Below, piece after piece: positions 20,352-27,774 of a DNA stretch of 64,000 nucleotides. Positions within the stretch are counted from its first letter, which is position 1. Every line of letters starts with the position of its first letter. The position numbers and the translations under genes were made by a program. The stretch is from Aromatoleum aromaticum EbN1 (GTDB lineage: Bacteria > Pseudomonadota > Gammaproteobacteria > Burkholderiales > Rhodocyclaceae), in assembly GCF_000025965.1 (NCBI RefSeq), contig NC_006513.1, positions 1,178,001 through 1,242,000 of the forward strand, given 5' to 3'. Under the pieces are notes generated by a model that saw only the letters and a list, made by a program, of their open reading frames with translations, made no database searches and had not been told where the DNA came from.

Positions 20352-20573
20352 TCACGCGTCGGCGGGCGGCTTCGCTCCCGGCACGGCTGCCGACCCTTCC
20401 TGGCCGGCATTTTTCGCCCAGAACGCCTGCAGCGCCCGGTCGAACTCGGCGATCGCTTCGGCGGGAACCTGGCTGCCGCATTCGTAGCACGTGCCATGCA
20501 TGCGATCGAACCAGCGGCAGCCGCACTGCTCGCACGCGAGCTCCGGGGCGCCGGACGGGTTGTGGAAAATCAT
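20352..20573 (-). CDS. Small zinc-ribbon protein
   Basis: 73 residues, MIFHNPSGAPELACEQCGCRW..MHGTCYECGSQVP. Two CxxC knuckles (CEQCGC and CYECG) form a rubredoxin-like or zinc-ribbon finger, followed by a helix 'IAEFDRALQAFWAKNAG' and a Pro/Ala tail. The ATG follows GGAG and overlaps the stop of the upstream gene. Function unknown; its operon suggests a partner or regulator of the uncharacterised protein. Confidence 0.75.
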   Translation of the reverse strand: MIFHNPSGAPELACEQCGCRWFDRMHGTCYECGSQVPAEAIAEFDRALQAFWAKNAGQEGSAAVPGAKPPADA

Positions 20574-21058
20574 CGGCACGCTCCGAGGAAAGCCAGGCCG
20601 AGCGTGTCGAGGAACTCCTCGTAGCCCGCGTCCTGCAGTTCGAACTTCGTGCGCAGCACGAAGAACATGATGTTGCCCTGGCGGATCAGGCGCTTGATCG
20701 ACGACAGCGTGTCGCCGTCGAGCGAGGCGTGCATCACCGCGAGCGCGACGTCGTCGGCGACGAACAGCAGGTCTACTCGCGCGCCCTGGAAGCCCGGGTA
20801 AGGCTCGACGCTCGCGACCATGCCGCTGCCATCGGCCATCCAGCGCATCATCGCGACGTCGCTGCCGCTGTCGACGAGCCCGGCGACGTGCTTGCCCGGC
20901 TGGATGCCGGACCCCGTGCGCGGCACGAAGCCGACTGCCGAGCCCGGGATCATCTCGGTGAAAAGTTCGCAATGCCGGTCGAGCATCGCCTGCCATACCG
21001 GCGGTTCTGCGAACACGCGCGACGCGGTCGCGGGCGGCGCCTCCAGTTCAATCTGCAT
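20570..21058 (-). CDS. Uncharacterised protein, paralogue of the gene at 53.6 kb
   Basis: 162 residues from MQIELEAPPATASRVF, with a good GGAGG site. I do not recognise the family. The C-terminal half ('VDLLFVADDVALAV' ... 'LIRQGNIMFFVLRTKFELQDAGYEEFLDTLGLAFL') aligns with the protein at 53611-53997 ('VAMLLVADRDALAAV' ... 'LVRRGKLHPYMLRTLEDLEDAGLSDFVEDFGLVF'). Both sit in operons with the same promoter type. No membrane helix or signal peptide. Confidence 0.75.
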   Translation of the reverse strand: MQIELEAPPATASRVFAEPPVWQAMLDRHCELFTEMIPGSAVGFVPRTGSGIQPGKHVAGLVDSGSDVAMMRWMADGSGMVASVEPYPGFQGARVDLLFVADDVALAVMHASLDGDTLSSIKRLIRQGNIMFFVLRTKFELQDAGYEEFLDTLGLAFLGACR

Positions 21059-21094
21059 CTGAACCTCCATGCCTCATCGGGACAATTGCCTTCA

Positions 21095-21769
21095 TCACCC
21101 TTTCCCCTCGCTCGAACAGCCGTTGCGGCAGTAGCGCGCGAGGCTGGCGCGGATCTCCGGCGGGATCGGGACCGATTTCATCGTTTCCAGGCAGCACATC
21201 ACGAGCGTCTGCCGGGCTTTCAGCCGTATTTCGTCGCCGACGCGCCCCTGCACGTCGAGGTCGATCGCGCTGTTGCCGATCTTCGTCACCGTCAGCCCGA
21301 GCACCAGCCGGTCGCCGAGACGGCTCGGGCGGGAAAACGTACAGTCCATCCTGGCCGTCGGGGTTCCCATCTTGCGCACCGTCACGAGTTCCGCGGAATC
21401 CGCCCCCAGCCCGTCGGTGAACCAGTCCTCGACGAGGCCGTTGAGGAGGACGAAATACTGCGGATAGAACACGATCCCGGCCGGATCGCAGTGCGCGAAC
21501 CGGATCAGCTCCTCGCGCTCGAACATCGCCGACACGGCGTACGGTTCGACGCCCGGCTGCACGTCCGGCTGCACGTCCCGCTGCGGCGCCGCGGCAGGCG
21601 TCGCTGCCGGCACGAACGGCAGGAAACCGAGCAGCGTCTTCCACACCGACGTCATCACTGCCGCTGCCGGTTTGGCGCCGGCGTCCGCAAAACGCTCTCC
21701 ACCCCGCGCGTTGCGCGCCGCCCCTTCGGGCACGACTCCCGTCGCCATCGCGTTGCCCAAAGCTGTCAT
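21095..21769 (-). CDS. Hotdog-fold acyl-CoA thioesterase with an unusual N-terminal extension
   Basis: 224 residues from MTALGNAMATG, behind AAGGAGG. Roughly residues 1-75 are low-complexity (Ala/Gly/Pro and a 'DVQPDVQPGVEP' repeat). Then comes a 4-hydroxybenzoyl-CoA-thioesterase-like hotdog domain: 'EELIRFAHCDPAGIVFYPQYF', with the catalytic Asp in the HCDPAG motif, and 'LGDRLVLGLTVTKIG'. Such enzymes hydrolyse aryl- or acyl-CoA esters, perhaps releasing CoA from dead-end intermediates. The first eight residues and the leader match the small protein at 56637-56882 almost exactly. First gene of its operon. Confidence 0.82.
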   Translation of the reverse strand: MTALGNAMATGVVPEGAARNARGGERFADAGAKPAAAVMTSVWKTLLGFLPFVPAATPAAAPQRDVQPDVQPGVEPYAVSAMFEREELIRFAHCDPAGIVFYPQYFVLLNGLVEDWFTDGLGADSAELVTVRKMGTPTARMDCTFSRPSRLGDRLVLGLTVTKIGNSAIDLDVQGRVGDEIRLKARQTLVMCCLETMKSVPIPPEIRASLARYCRNGCSSEGKG

Positions 21770-21823
21770 GGTTTTCCTCCTTGCACGAGCCACCGGGAGA
21801 CCGGGGCTGCTGAACATGGAGTG

Positions 21824-21870
21824 AATATAACGACGCGCCGTCGCCGCCACCCCCCCCACCCGGGAGGGGT
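21824..21870 (-). promoter_or_regulatory. Promoter of thioesterase operon: CCCC/GGGG dyad plus TTATATT
   Basis: On the minus strand, ACCCCTCCC-GGGT-GGGGGGGGT is followed about 18 bp later by TTATATT and then a leader ending in AAGGAGG-N6-ATG. The same arrangement with identical spacing lies at 56939-56985. The dyad is in the place of a -35 element, as for an activator-dependent promoter, and TTATATT is a plausible -10. Confidence 0.6.
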
Positions 21871-21932
21871 GAAGCGTGCCCGGGGCGAATGCTCCGTCGC
21901 GCCTCAGTGACGGGGGTGCTATCCTTCGCCCC

Positions 21933-22208
21933 ATGAGCACGATCACCTTCGATACGCACAAGTTCGTCAAGCAGCTTGAATCGGCGGGTATTCCGGCCGC
22001 GCAAGCGGAGGCGTTCGTCAACGCCCAGCGCGACATCCTTGCCGAGGCGCTCGATTCCGCGTTGGCGACCAAAGCCGACGTAGCAGATCTCAGATCCGAC
22101 TTGAAGTTGGAGGCAGCCGGTCTGCGCGGAGAACTGGGGACGATCCGCTGGATGATCGCCGCGCTCATCGCTCTGGCTGTCGCCAATTTCGCCAAGCAGT
22201 TCTTCTGA
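21933..22208 (+). CDS. DUF1640-type coiled-coil protein with C-terminal membrane helix
   Basis: 91 residues: MSTITFDTHKFVKQLESAGIPAAQAEAFVNAQRDILAEAL, a heptad-rich 'LATKADVADLRSDLKLEAAGLRGEL' coiled coil and a terminal hydrophobic helix 'TIRWMIAALIALAVANFA'. This is the DUF1640/CCDC90-like bacterial family, function unknown, often in the neighbourhood of mobile or stress genes. It is transcribed alone between two minus-strand operons. Confidence 0.8.
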   Translation: MSTITFDTHKFVKQLESAGIPAAQAEAFVNAQRDILAEALDSALATKADVADLRSDLKLEAAGLRGELGTIRWMIAALIALAVANFAKQFF

Positions 22209-22253
22209 CGTAATTGTTTCTCGCACGTTCATGCGCGACTATGCATTAGCGTA

Positions 22254-24269
22254 TTACGGCGTCTTCGTGAAGTCCGGCTTGCGCTTTTCCTGGAACGCGG
22301 TAATGCCTTCGCGCGCGGCGTGGGTGCAGGCGCTCTCGCCGAACGCGCGATAGCCGACTTCCAGCGCCTCGTCGAGCGTGCGGGCCGAGGCCGCTTCGTG
22401 AATCGCGGATTCCATCAGGCGGATGACTTCGGCGCTCAGCACCTGGCCGTTCGCAGCTTTCGGCTCGATGCGGTCGAGCGGCGCGATGTCGATCGCACCG
22501 CTCGGAATCCCCGCCACTTTGCCCGACAGCCCTCTGACTCGCGCGACCGCTGCGCGCACCAGCCCCGGGTAGTCGGCGGCGAGTTCGTCGATGACGCCAA
22601 GTTCGAGCGCGCGGGCGGCCTTGAGGCGCTCGGCGCGGCGCAGCATGCCGTTGAACTCGCTCGACGCCTGCGGCCAGCGCCGGTACGGCACGACCATCGC
22701 GCCGATGCCGTGCACGATGCCGAGCGTGACTTCGGGCAGCTGCATCCACGCGTCCTGCAGCGCGACGATGCCGTGGCAGCGGATCGCCAGTTCGAAGCCG
22801 CCGCCGAGCACCATGCCGTTGAGCGCGGCGACGACCGGCTTCTTCATGCTGTCCAGATACACCAGGAGGCGCGAGCAATCGCGCGCGTACTGCGCGGCGC
22901 CCGCTGCGTCACCCAAGAGGCGCGGGAAGCGGCCGATGTCGGCGCCGGCGCAAAACGCGCGGTTGCCGTAGCCGGTGATGACGAAACCGGTGACTTCCGG
23001 GTCGTGTTCATGCCGGCGGATCACCGACAGGATCTCGTCCGTCATCTCGTCGTGCAGCGCGTTCATCGCCTCGGGGCGGCGCAGCGTGATGACCTTGACG
23101 CCGTCGACATCGTCGACGAGCACGTGGCGCAGGAAGGCTTGGTACGCGGCAAACGAGCGTCGCGGCTCGGGCATTCCCGGCCGCTCCGCGCAGAAGCGTT
23201 CGACGATGCGCCCGGTCGTGTCGTCTCCGAGGTCGCGCATCAGATCGAGCGGTCCCTTGCGGAATCCGAGCGCCTGGCGGCAACCGAAATCCAGATCCGC
23301 CGGTTCGCCGATGCCGCGGTCGAGGATGTCCGCGCTCTGCGAGAACAGCACGCCGAGCAGGCGCTCGCGCACCGCCGCGGCGGTTTCGGGCGACACCGGC
23401 ACCGACTTGCCGGGCGCCACCGTGAGCCAGCGATCGACCGAGCGGAAGACCGGCGCAGGTCGGTAGTGCGGGCCTTCGATCTCGGCCTGCAGCGTGTTCG
23501 TCTCGGTGATGATCGGGTTGCCGTTCGCAAGGTTCAGCACGAAGAACGGCCCGGCGTGGACGAACTCGGCGGCGACGCTGTCGATCTCGGCCGCGCTCGC
23601 ACGCTCGAGCAGCAGCGCGGACTCGTTGCACCAGTTGTCGAAAATCCGGTCGAGCATGAAGCACACGACGTCGTCGGTGACGAGCGGCACTTTGCCGGTG
23701 CTGCAGAAGAGCCACCGCAGGTATTCGACGACTGCCGGCTCGGCCTTCTCCCAGCGCACGACTTCGACGACCGGGTTGCGCCACGCCGGGGCGAAGAAGT
23801 GCGTCACGGTGGCGCGCTCGGGGTGCCGCAGCTCGGCGAAAATCTGCGCGGCCGGCAGCGAACTGGTGTTCGACGTGATCAGTGCGTCAGGGCGCACAAC
23901 CGCTTCGACGTCGGCGAAAATCCGGCGCTTCAGCGCGATGTTCTCGGTTGCCGCCTCGAGCACCCAGTCGGCATCGGCGATGTCGCCGTAATCGAGCGTG
24001 CCGGCGAGGTTCGCCGTCACCGCTCGGGCTTCGGCTTCGCTCATCTTGCCCTTCGCGACCGCCTTGGCCGCGTAATCGTGGAAGCGCTGCAGCGCGCGGT
24101 CGAGCGCCGCCTGCGACACATCGACGAGCGTGAGCTTCAGCTCCGGCAGCGCGCTCTTGAGGTAATAGCCGATGTCCGGCCCGATCGTGCCGGCCCCGAT
24201 GACGGCGACCGCGCGCGGCATGGGGCGGGACGAGCCCGCGAGCAAGGGATTGGCGAACGGGAGTGCCAT
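22254..24269 (-). CDS. Fused 3-hydroxyacyl-CoA dehydrogenase / enoyl-CoA hydratase of indoleacetate degradation
   Basis: 671 residues from MALPFANPLL, behind AAGGAA. N-terminal NAD-binding Rossmann 'VAVIGAGTIGPDIG' (residues 21-34), 3-hydroxyacyl-CoA dehydrogenase motif 'THFFAPAWRNPVVEVV' with the catalytic His and Glu. The C-terminal crotonase domain has 'AFCAGADIGRF', 'GMVLGGGFELAIRC' and 'LPEVTLGIVHGIG', so both hydratase Glu are kept. The order (dehydrogenase first) is the reverse of FadJ/FadB. In the iaa pathway it would hydrate 2-aminocinnamoyl-CoA and oxidise the alcohol to the 3-oxo ester cleaved by the thiolase. A fusion protein of this type is reported in the EbN1 iaa cluster. Confidence 0.88.
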   Translation of the reverse strand: MALPFANPLLAGSSRPMPRAVAVIGAGTIGPDIGYYLKSALPELKLTLVDVSQAALDRALQRFHDYAAKAVAKGKMSEAEARAVTANLAGTLDYGDIADADWVLEAATENIALKRRIFADVEAVVRPDALITSNTSSLPAAQIFAELRHPERATVTHFFAPAWRNPVVEVVRWEKAEPAVVEYLRWLFCSTGKVPLVTDDVVCFMLDRIFDNWCNESALLLERASAAEIDSVAAEFVHAGPFFVLNLANGNPIITETNTLQAEIEGPHYRPAPVFRSVDRWLTVAPGKSVPVSPETAAAVRERLLGVLFSQSADILDRGIGEPADLDFGCRQALGFRKGPLDLMRDLGDDTTGRIVERFCAERPGMPEPRRSFAAYQAFLRHVLVDDVDGVKVITLRRPEAMNALHDEMTDEILSVIRRHEHDPEVTGFVITGYGNRAFCAGADIGRFPRLLGDAAGAAQYARDCSRLLVYLDSMKKPVVAALNGMVLGGGFELAIRCHGIVALQDAWMQLPEVTLGIVHGIGAMVVPYRRWPQASSEFNGMLRRAERLKAARALELGVIDELAADYPGLVRAAVARVRGLSGKVAGIPSGAIDIAPLDRIEPKAANGQVLSAEVIRLMESAIHEAASARTLDEALEVGYRAFGESACTHAAREGITAFQEKRKPDFTKTP

Positions 24270-24340
24270 GCGTGGGTTCCTTTGGTGTCGAGTGGGTCCG
24301 TGACCGGATCGCGGCGATGCGAGCCGCTTCCAGCTTTTTG

Positions 24341-24352
24341 TGTATACAGTAT
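24341..24352 (-). promoter_or_regulatory. GntR-type operator half-match upstream of the hydratase/dehydrogenase gene
   Basis: TGTATACAGTAT on the plus strand (ATACTGTATACA on the minus), the same 12 bases as in the palindrome before the GntR gene at 25557-25574. It lies about 75 bp before the fusion-protein start, in an AT-rich stretch that probably holds the promoter. Confidence 0.6.
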
Positions 24353-24465
24353 CCCGTACTCTTCCGCGAAAACGCAACTTCGATGTATGCCGGCAATCGC
24401 TGCGGCAGATCCTCTGCTCGCTCGCGCCCGCCTGCCGTATGGCCAAACGGCTAGGCGTCGCGCCG

Positions 24466-25374
24466 CTATGGCGCTCGCTCGACGCCGTGGCGCAGCATGT
24501 CCACCATCGCGTCGGCGATCTCCTTCGGCGAGCGCCGGCCTTCGCGATACCAGATGTACACCCAGTTCATGCCGCTGAGCAGCAGCAGGCGCAGCAGCGT
24601 GCGGTCGGTGCCGGGTGCGAGCGGCAGCGCGTCGATGAGTTCGCGGTAGATGTTTTCGTAGGCTTCGCGCACCGGACGGATTTTCGCGAACAGCCCGTGG
24701 TGGCGGATCATCGCGAGGTTGTGACCGGTGACGCGATCGACCGGAGAGCCGGTCGCGATGCCGCCGACATGGACTTCGCAGGCTCGCATGAGGCGTTCCC
24801 ACGGGTCGCGCGTTTCGCCGATCGCCGCCGTGACCGCTACCGTCAGGCGGCGGAAGCCTTCGCCGTGCACCGCCAGATAGAGCTCATCCTTCGATGAAAA
24901 ATAGTGATAGACCGAGCCGGGCAGGAGCCCGACTTTGCGCGCGATGTCGCGGATCGAGCTGCGGTCGTAGCCCTGCTCCGCGAACAGCTCGGCGGCCGCA
25001 TTGAGGATCACCTGGCGGCGGTCGATCGGTTGGTCGACCGCATCTCCCGCTTCCCGGGACGAGGCACCGCGGACGAGCCGTGCGGTGAGCGCGCCGCGTT
25101 CGAGCAGCCCGCGCTGCGTGTCGGTCAGCGCCGCGAGCCCTTCGCCCGAACTGCCGGCAAGCGCCCGCAGACGCTTGACCGCAGTCTCGAGGCCGTGCTT
25201 CTGCCAGATATAGCGCACACCGGACGGCGAGATCGGCAGCCCGGCCTGGCGCAGCCGCTCGGCAACCGCCGCCTGCCCTAGCGCCGGCTCATCGCGCGAC
25301 AGCCGCAGGATCTCGGCTTCGACCGGGGAAGGCTGCGCGGCGCTGTGTTCGGAAACGGTCGGGGGCTCAGTCAT
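24466..25374 (-). CDS. TetR-family regulator with extra N-terminal helix-turn-helix
   Basis: 302 residues, about 100 longer than a normal TetR. Residues about 15-110 contain a second HTH-like region ('DEPALGQAAVAERLRQAGLPISPSGVRYIWQKHGLE'), resembling integrase-type HTH domains. The TetR DNA-binding domain is at about 120-165: 'ILNAAAELFAEQGYDRSSIRDIARKVGLLPGSVYHYFSSKDELY'. The C-terminal ligand domain is helical. It lies upstream of the fusion gene in the same direction and divergent from the GntR gene, so it is a likely second pathway regulator. Confidence 0.85.
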   Translation of the reverse strand: MTEPPTVSEHSAAQPSPVEAEILRLSRDEPALGQAAVAERLRQAGLPISPSGVRYIWQKHGLETAVKRLRALAGSSGEGLAALTDTQRGLLERGALTARLVRGASSREAGDAVDQPIDRRQVILNAAAELFAEQGYDRSSIRDIARKVGLLPGSVYHYFSSKDELYLAVHGEGFRRLTVAVTAAIGETRDPWERLMRACEVHVGGIATGSPVDRVTGHNLAMIRHHGLFAKIRPVREAYENIYRELIDALPLAPGTDRTLLRLLLLSGMNWVYIWYREGRRSPKEIADAMVDMLRHGVERAP

Positions 25375-25556
25375 CGAAACCGGGGCATGGGAAGTCGGAT
25401 TGGGACAGGATCATAGCGAGCGCCGCATCCCGGCGCAGCAAATCGCGCAACAGTCCCGGGATAAGGCCTGCCGGGAGCCCTGCCGAACCGGCGCCCGTTT
25501 CGGCCTCCGCAGCGATTGCGCCTATTCGTCCGCCGCCTCGACTTTACACGCAAAAA

Positions 25557-25574
25557 AATACTGTATACAGTATT
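25557..25574. promoter_or_regulatory. 18-bp palindromic operator between tetR and gntR genes
   Basis: AATACTGTATACAGTATT, a perfect dyad centred on GTATAC. FCD-type GntR regulators bind TNGTATACNA-like sites, and this one lies 47 bp before the GntR start. A 12-base match recurs before the hydratase/dehydrogenase gene. Confidence 0.75.
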
Positions 25575-25620
25575 CATTCATCGGCCTTCGGCCCCGCATT
25601 TGCCCTACAAGGTTCTGCCC

Positions 25621-26310
25621 ATGGTTCCGTCACTCAAACCTGTCGAACGCCCCCTCGCACTCGGCGAGCAGGTGTATCACAAACTGCGTTCGCACCTGCG
25701 CAACGGCATGATCGTCGCCGGCCAGCCGCTGCAGGAAGTCCAGCTCGCCGAGCAGCTCGGCGTGTCACGCACACCGGTGCGCGAAGCGCTGCGGCGCCTG
25801 TCGAGCGAAGGCCTGCTGGTTTCCGACGGGCGCAGTTTCGTCGTCCCGGCGCTGACCCTCGACGACGTCAACGACATCTACGAGATCCGTTTCCTCGTCG
25901 AAACGGCGGCGATCCGCCGCATCGCCGCCTTCACGCAATCACCGGCGATGCGCCGCTCGATCGATGACGCACTCGCCGCGGCAATGCGCGCGCACGAGGC
26001 GAACGACGCCGATGCCTTCCGCGAAGCCAACATCAGCTTTCGCGCCGCGTGGCTCGCGCTGGTGCCCAATCCGCGCCTCGTGCGGATCGTCGAACAGTAC
26101 GCCGACCACATGCAGCGCATCCGCACGCTGACGCTCGGCGATGCGCAGATCCGCACGATCGTGCTGCGCGGGCTGAACCGCATCACCGCGGCGCTCGCCG
26201 TCGGCGATGGCGACACGGCGGCGGCGGCGATGCTCGAACATCTCGGCGAAGCCAAACGCTCGTTCATCGCCGCGGTCGGCCTCGCCGACGAAGACCCGCA
26301 GCACCGGTAA
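25621..26310 (+). CDS. GntR-family (FCD domain) transcriptional regulator of the iaa cluster
   Basis: 229 residues from MVPSLKPVERPL. N-terminal winged helix 'LGEQVYHKLRSHLRNGMIVAGQPLQEVQLAEQLGVSRTPVREALRRLSSEGLL', then an FCD all-helical ligand domain 'DDVNDIYEIRFLVETAAIRRIAA'. A GntR regulator is part of the published iaa cluster. An operator palindrome lies just upstream, so it is likely autoregulated and represses the downstream catabolic genes until an aromatic CoA ester or indoleacetate binds. The frame can be extended upstream to 25516, but that overlaps the operator, so the internal ATG is preferred. Confidence 0.85.
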   Translation: MVPSLKPVERPLALGEQVYHKLRSHLRNGMIVAGQPLQEVQLAEQLGVSRTPVREALRRLSSEGLLVSDGRSFVVPALTLDDVNDIYEIRFLVETAAIRRIAAFTQSPAMRRSIDDALAAAMRAHEANDADAFREANISFRAAWLALVPNPRLVRIVEQYADHMQRIRTLTLGDAQIRTIVLRGLNRITAALAVGDGDTAAAAMLEHLGEAKRSFIAAVGLADEDPQHR

Positions 26311-26380
26311 CGGGAACGCCCCAGAGGTCAGCCGCACGAACGGCGCCCGGGGACGTGAAACATACAGGAGGAGACAGACG

Positions 26381-26425
26381 ATGCACAGCAACCGCACCCG
26401 CGCCCCGAAGCGCGCGCAAACATGA
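26381..26425 (+). CDS. 14-residue leader ORF coupled to the thiolase start
   Basis: ATG 26381 follows a near-perfect AGGAGGAG and encodes MHSNRTRAPKRAQT. Its stop TGA overlaps the thiolase ATG (ATGA). The thiolase start itself has no ribosome site, so ribosomes probably reach it by reading this small ORF first. Confidence 0.5.
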   Translation: MHSNRTRAPKRAQT

Positions 26426-27627
26426 GCTACAAGGCCGAAATTCCGTACGGCGCGTACTGGAGCACGCCGTTCGCGCGCTGGCAGGGCAGCTTCGCGAATC
26501 TCCACAGCGTGCGCTTCGCGGCGCACGTCGCGCGCGAGGAGCTGGGCCGGCGCGCGATCGACCCCGCGCTGTTCGACTACGGCGTGCTCGGTTTCTCGGT
26601 GCCGCAACAGCACGCGTTCTACGGCCTGCCGTGGCTGACCGGCATGATCGGCGCGACCCGCGCCGGCGGCCCGACGATGATGCAGGCCTGCGCGACGGGC
26701 GTGCGCACGCTGCTCGCGGCGGCGCAGGAAATCGAGTCGGACATGGCGAGCGTCGCGCTCGCGATCAACTGCGACCGCACGTCGAACGGACCGCACCTCT
26801 ACTACCCGAATCCGCGCGCTCCCGGCGGCACCGGCAGCGCCGAGAACTGGGTCATGGACAACTTCGGTTGCGACCCGCTCGGCGGCCATTCGATGCTCGC
26901 CACTGCCGAGAACGTCGCGTCCAAACACAATGTCACGACCGCGCAGCAGCACGAACTGGTGTTGCGGCGCGAGCAGCAGTACGGCGACGCGCTGCGCGAC
27001 GATTCGGCGTTCCTCAGGCGCTTCATGACGCTGCCTTTCGCAGTGCCGTGCGCGGACTTCCGCAAGACGGCGGCGACGCTCGACGGCGACGAAGGGACGT
27101 CCCGGTCGACGGCCGACGGGCTGGCGAAACTGCGGCCCGTCGTCGACGGCGGCAGCGTGACGTTCGGCGCGCAGACGCACCCGGCCGACGGCAACGCCGC
27201 GATCGTCGTCACGACACCGGACAAGGCGCGCGAGCTGTCGGCGGACCCGAAGATCGCGATCCGCCTGCACGGCTTCGGCCTCGCCCGGGCGGAACTCGCG
27301 TACATGCCCGAAGCGATGATCCCGGCTGCGCGCCGCGCGCTCGACCAGGCCGGACGCAGCATTGCCGACCTCGCCGCGATCAAGACGCACAACCCGTTCG
27401 CGGTGAACGACATCGTCTTCGCCCGCGAGACCGGCGCGGACCTCGCTTTGATGAACAACTACGGCTGCTCGCTCGTCTGGGGTCATCCGCAGGCGCCGAT
27501 GGGCACGCGCGCGATCATCGAGCTGATCGAGGAGCTCGCGCTGCGCGGCGGCGGCTTCGGCCTTTTCACCGGTTGCGCGGCCGGCGACACGGCGATGGCG
27601 GTGGTGATCGAAGTATGTGACGCATAG
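26422..27627 (+). CDS. iaaA: Thiolase releasing acetyl-CoA in indoleacetate degradation
   Basis: 401 residues, thiolase fold. The nucleophilic Cys is in 'MMQACATGVRTLL', the His in 'KTHNPFAVND' (usual form NEAFA), and C-terminal motifs are 'GCSLVWGHPQAPMGTR' and 'FTGCAAGDTAMAVV' with the second catalytic Cys. The non-standard His loop suits a bulky aromatic 3-oxoacyl-CoA. Expected reaction: 3-(2-aminophenyl)-3-oxopropionyl-CoA plus CoA to 2-aminobenzoyl-CoA and acetyl-CoA. A beta-ketothiolase is part of the published cluster; the letter A follows the gene order anchored on iaaB, iaaF and iaaL. Confidence 0.82.
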   Translation: MSYKAEIPYGAYWSTPFARWQGSFANLHSVRFAAHVAREELGRRAIDPALFDYGVLGFSVPQQHAFYGLPWLTGMIGATRAGGPTMMQACATGVRTLLAAAQEIESDMASVALAINCDRTSNGPHLYYPNPRAPGGTGSAENWVMDNFGCDPLGGHSMLATAENVASKHNVTTAQQHELVLRREQQYGDALRDDSAFLRRFMTLPFAVPCADFRKTAATLDGDEGTSRSTADGLAKLRPVVDGGSVTFGAQTHPADGNAAIVVTTPDKARELSADPKIAIRLHGFGLARAELAYMPEAMIPAARRALDQAGRSIADLAAIKTHNPFAVNDIVFARETGADLALMNNYGCSLVWGHPQAPMGTRAIIELIEELALRGGGFGLFTGCAAGDTAMAVVIEVCDA

Positions 27628-27670
27628 GCAACGAAAGCTGCACGAGCTCCCCCGACGGGGAGCCGCGAGA

Positions 27671-27744
27671 GGCGCAAAAGCGCCCGGACAGACGTGTATC
27701 CCCGACCAGAGTGAAAGCGTGTTTATAGAGGCGCAAAAAGCGCC
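27671..27744 (+). repeat. Two near-identical small hairpins between thiolase and ligase genes
   Basis: GGCGCAAAAGCGCC at 27671-27684 and GGCGCAAAAAGCGCC at 27730-27744, in the 147-bp gap. Both could fold into 5-bp stems. They may be weak processing or stabilising elements in the polycistronic mRNA. Confidence 0.5.
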
Positions 27745-27774
27745 CGTGACGAGACAACTGGAGGAGGAGTGGGC

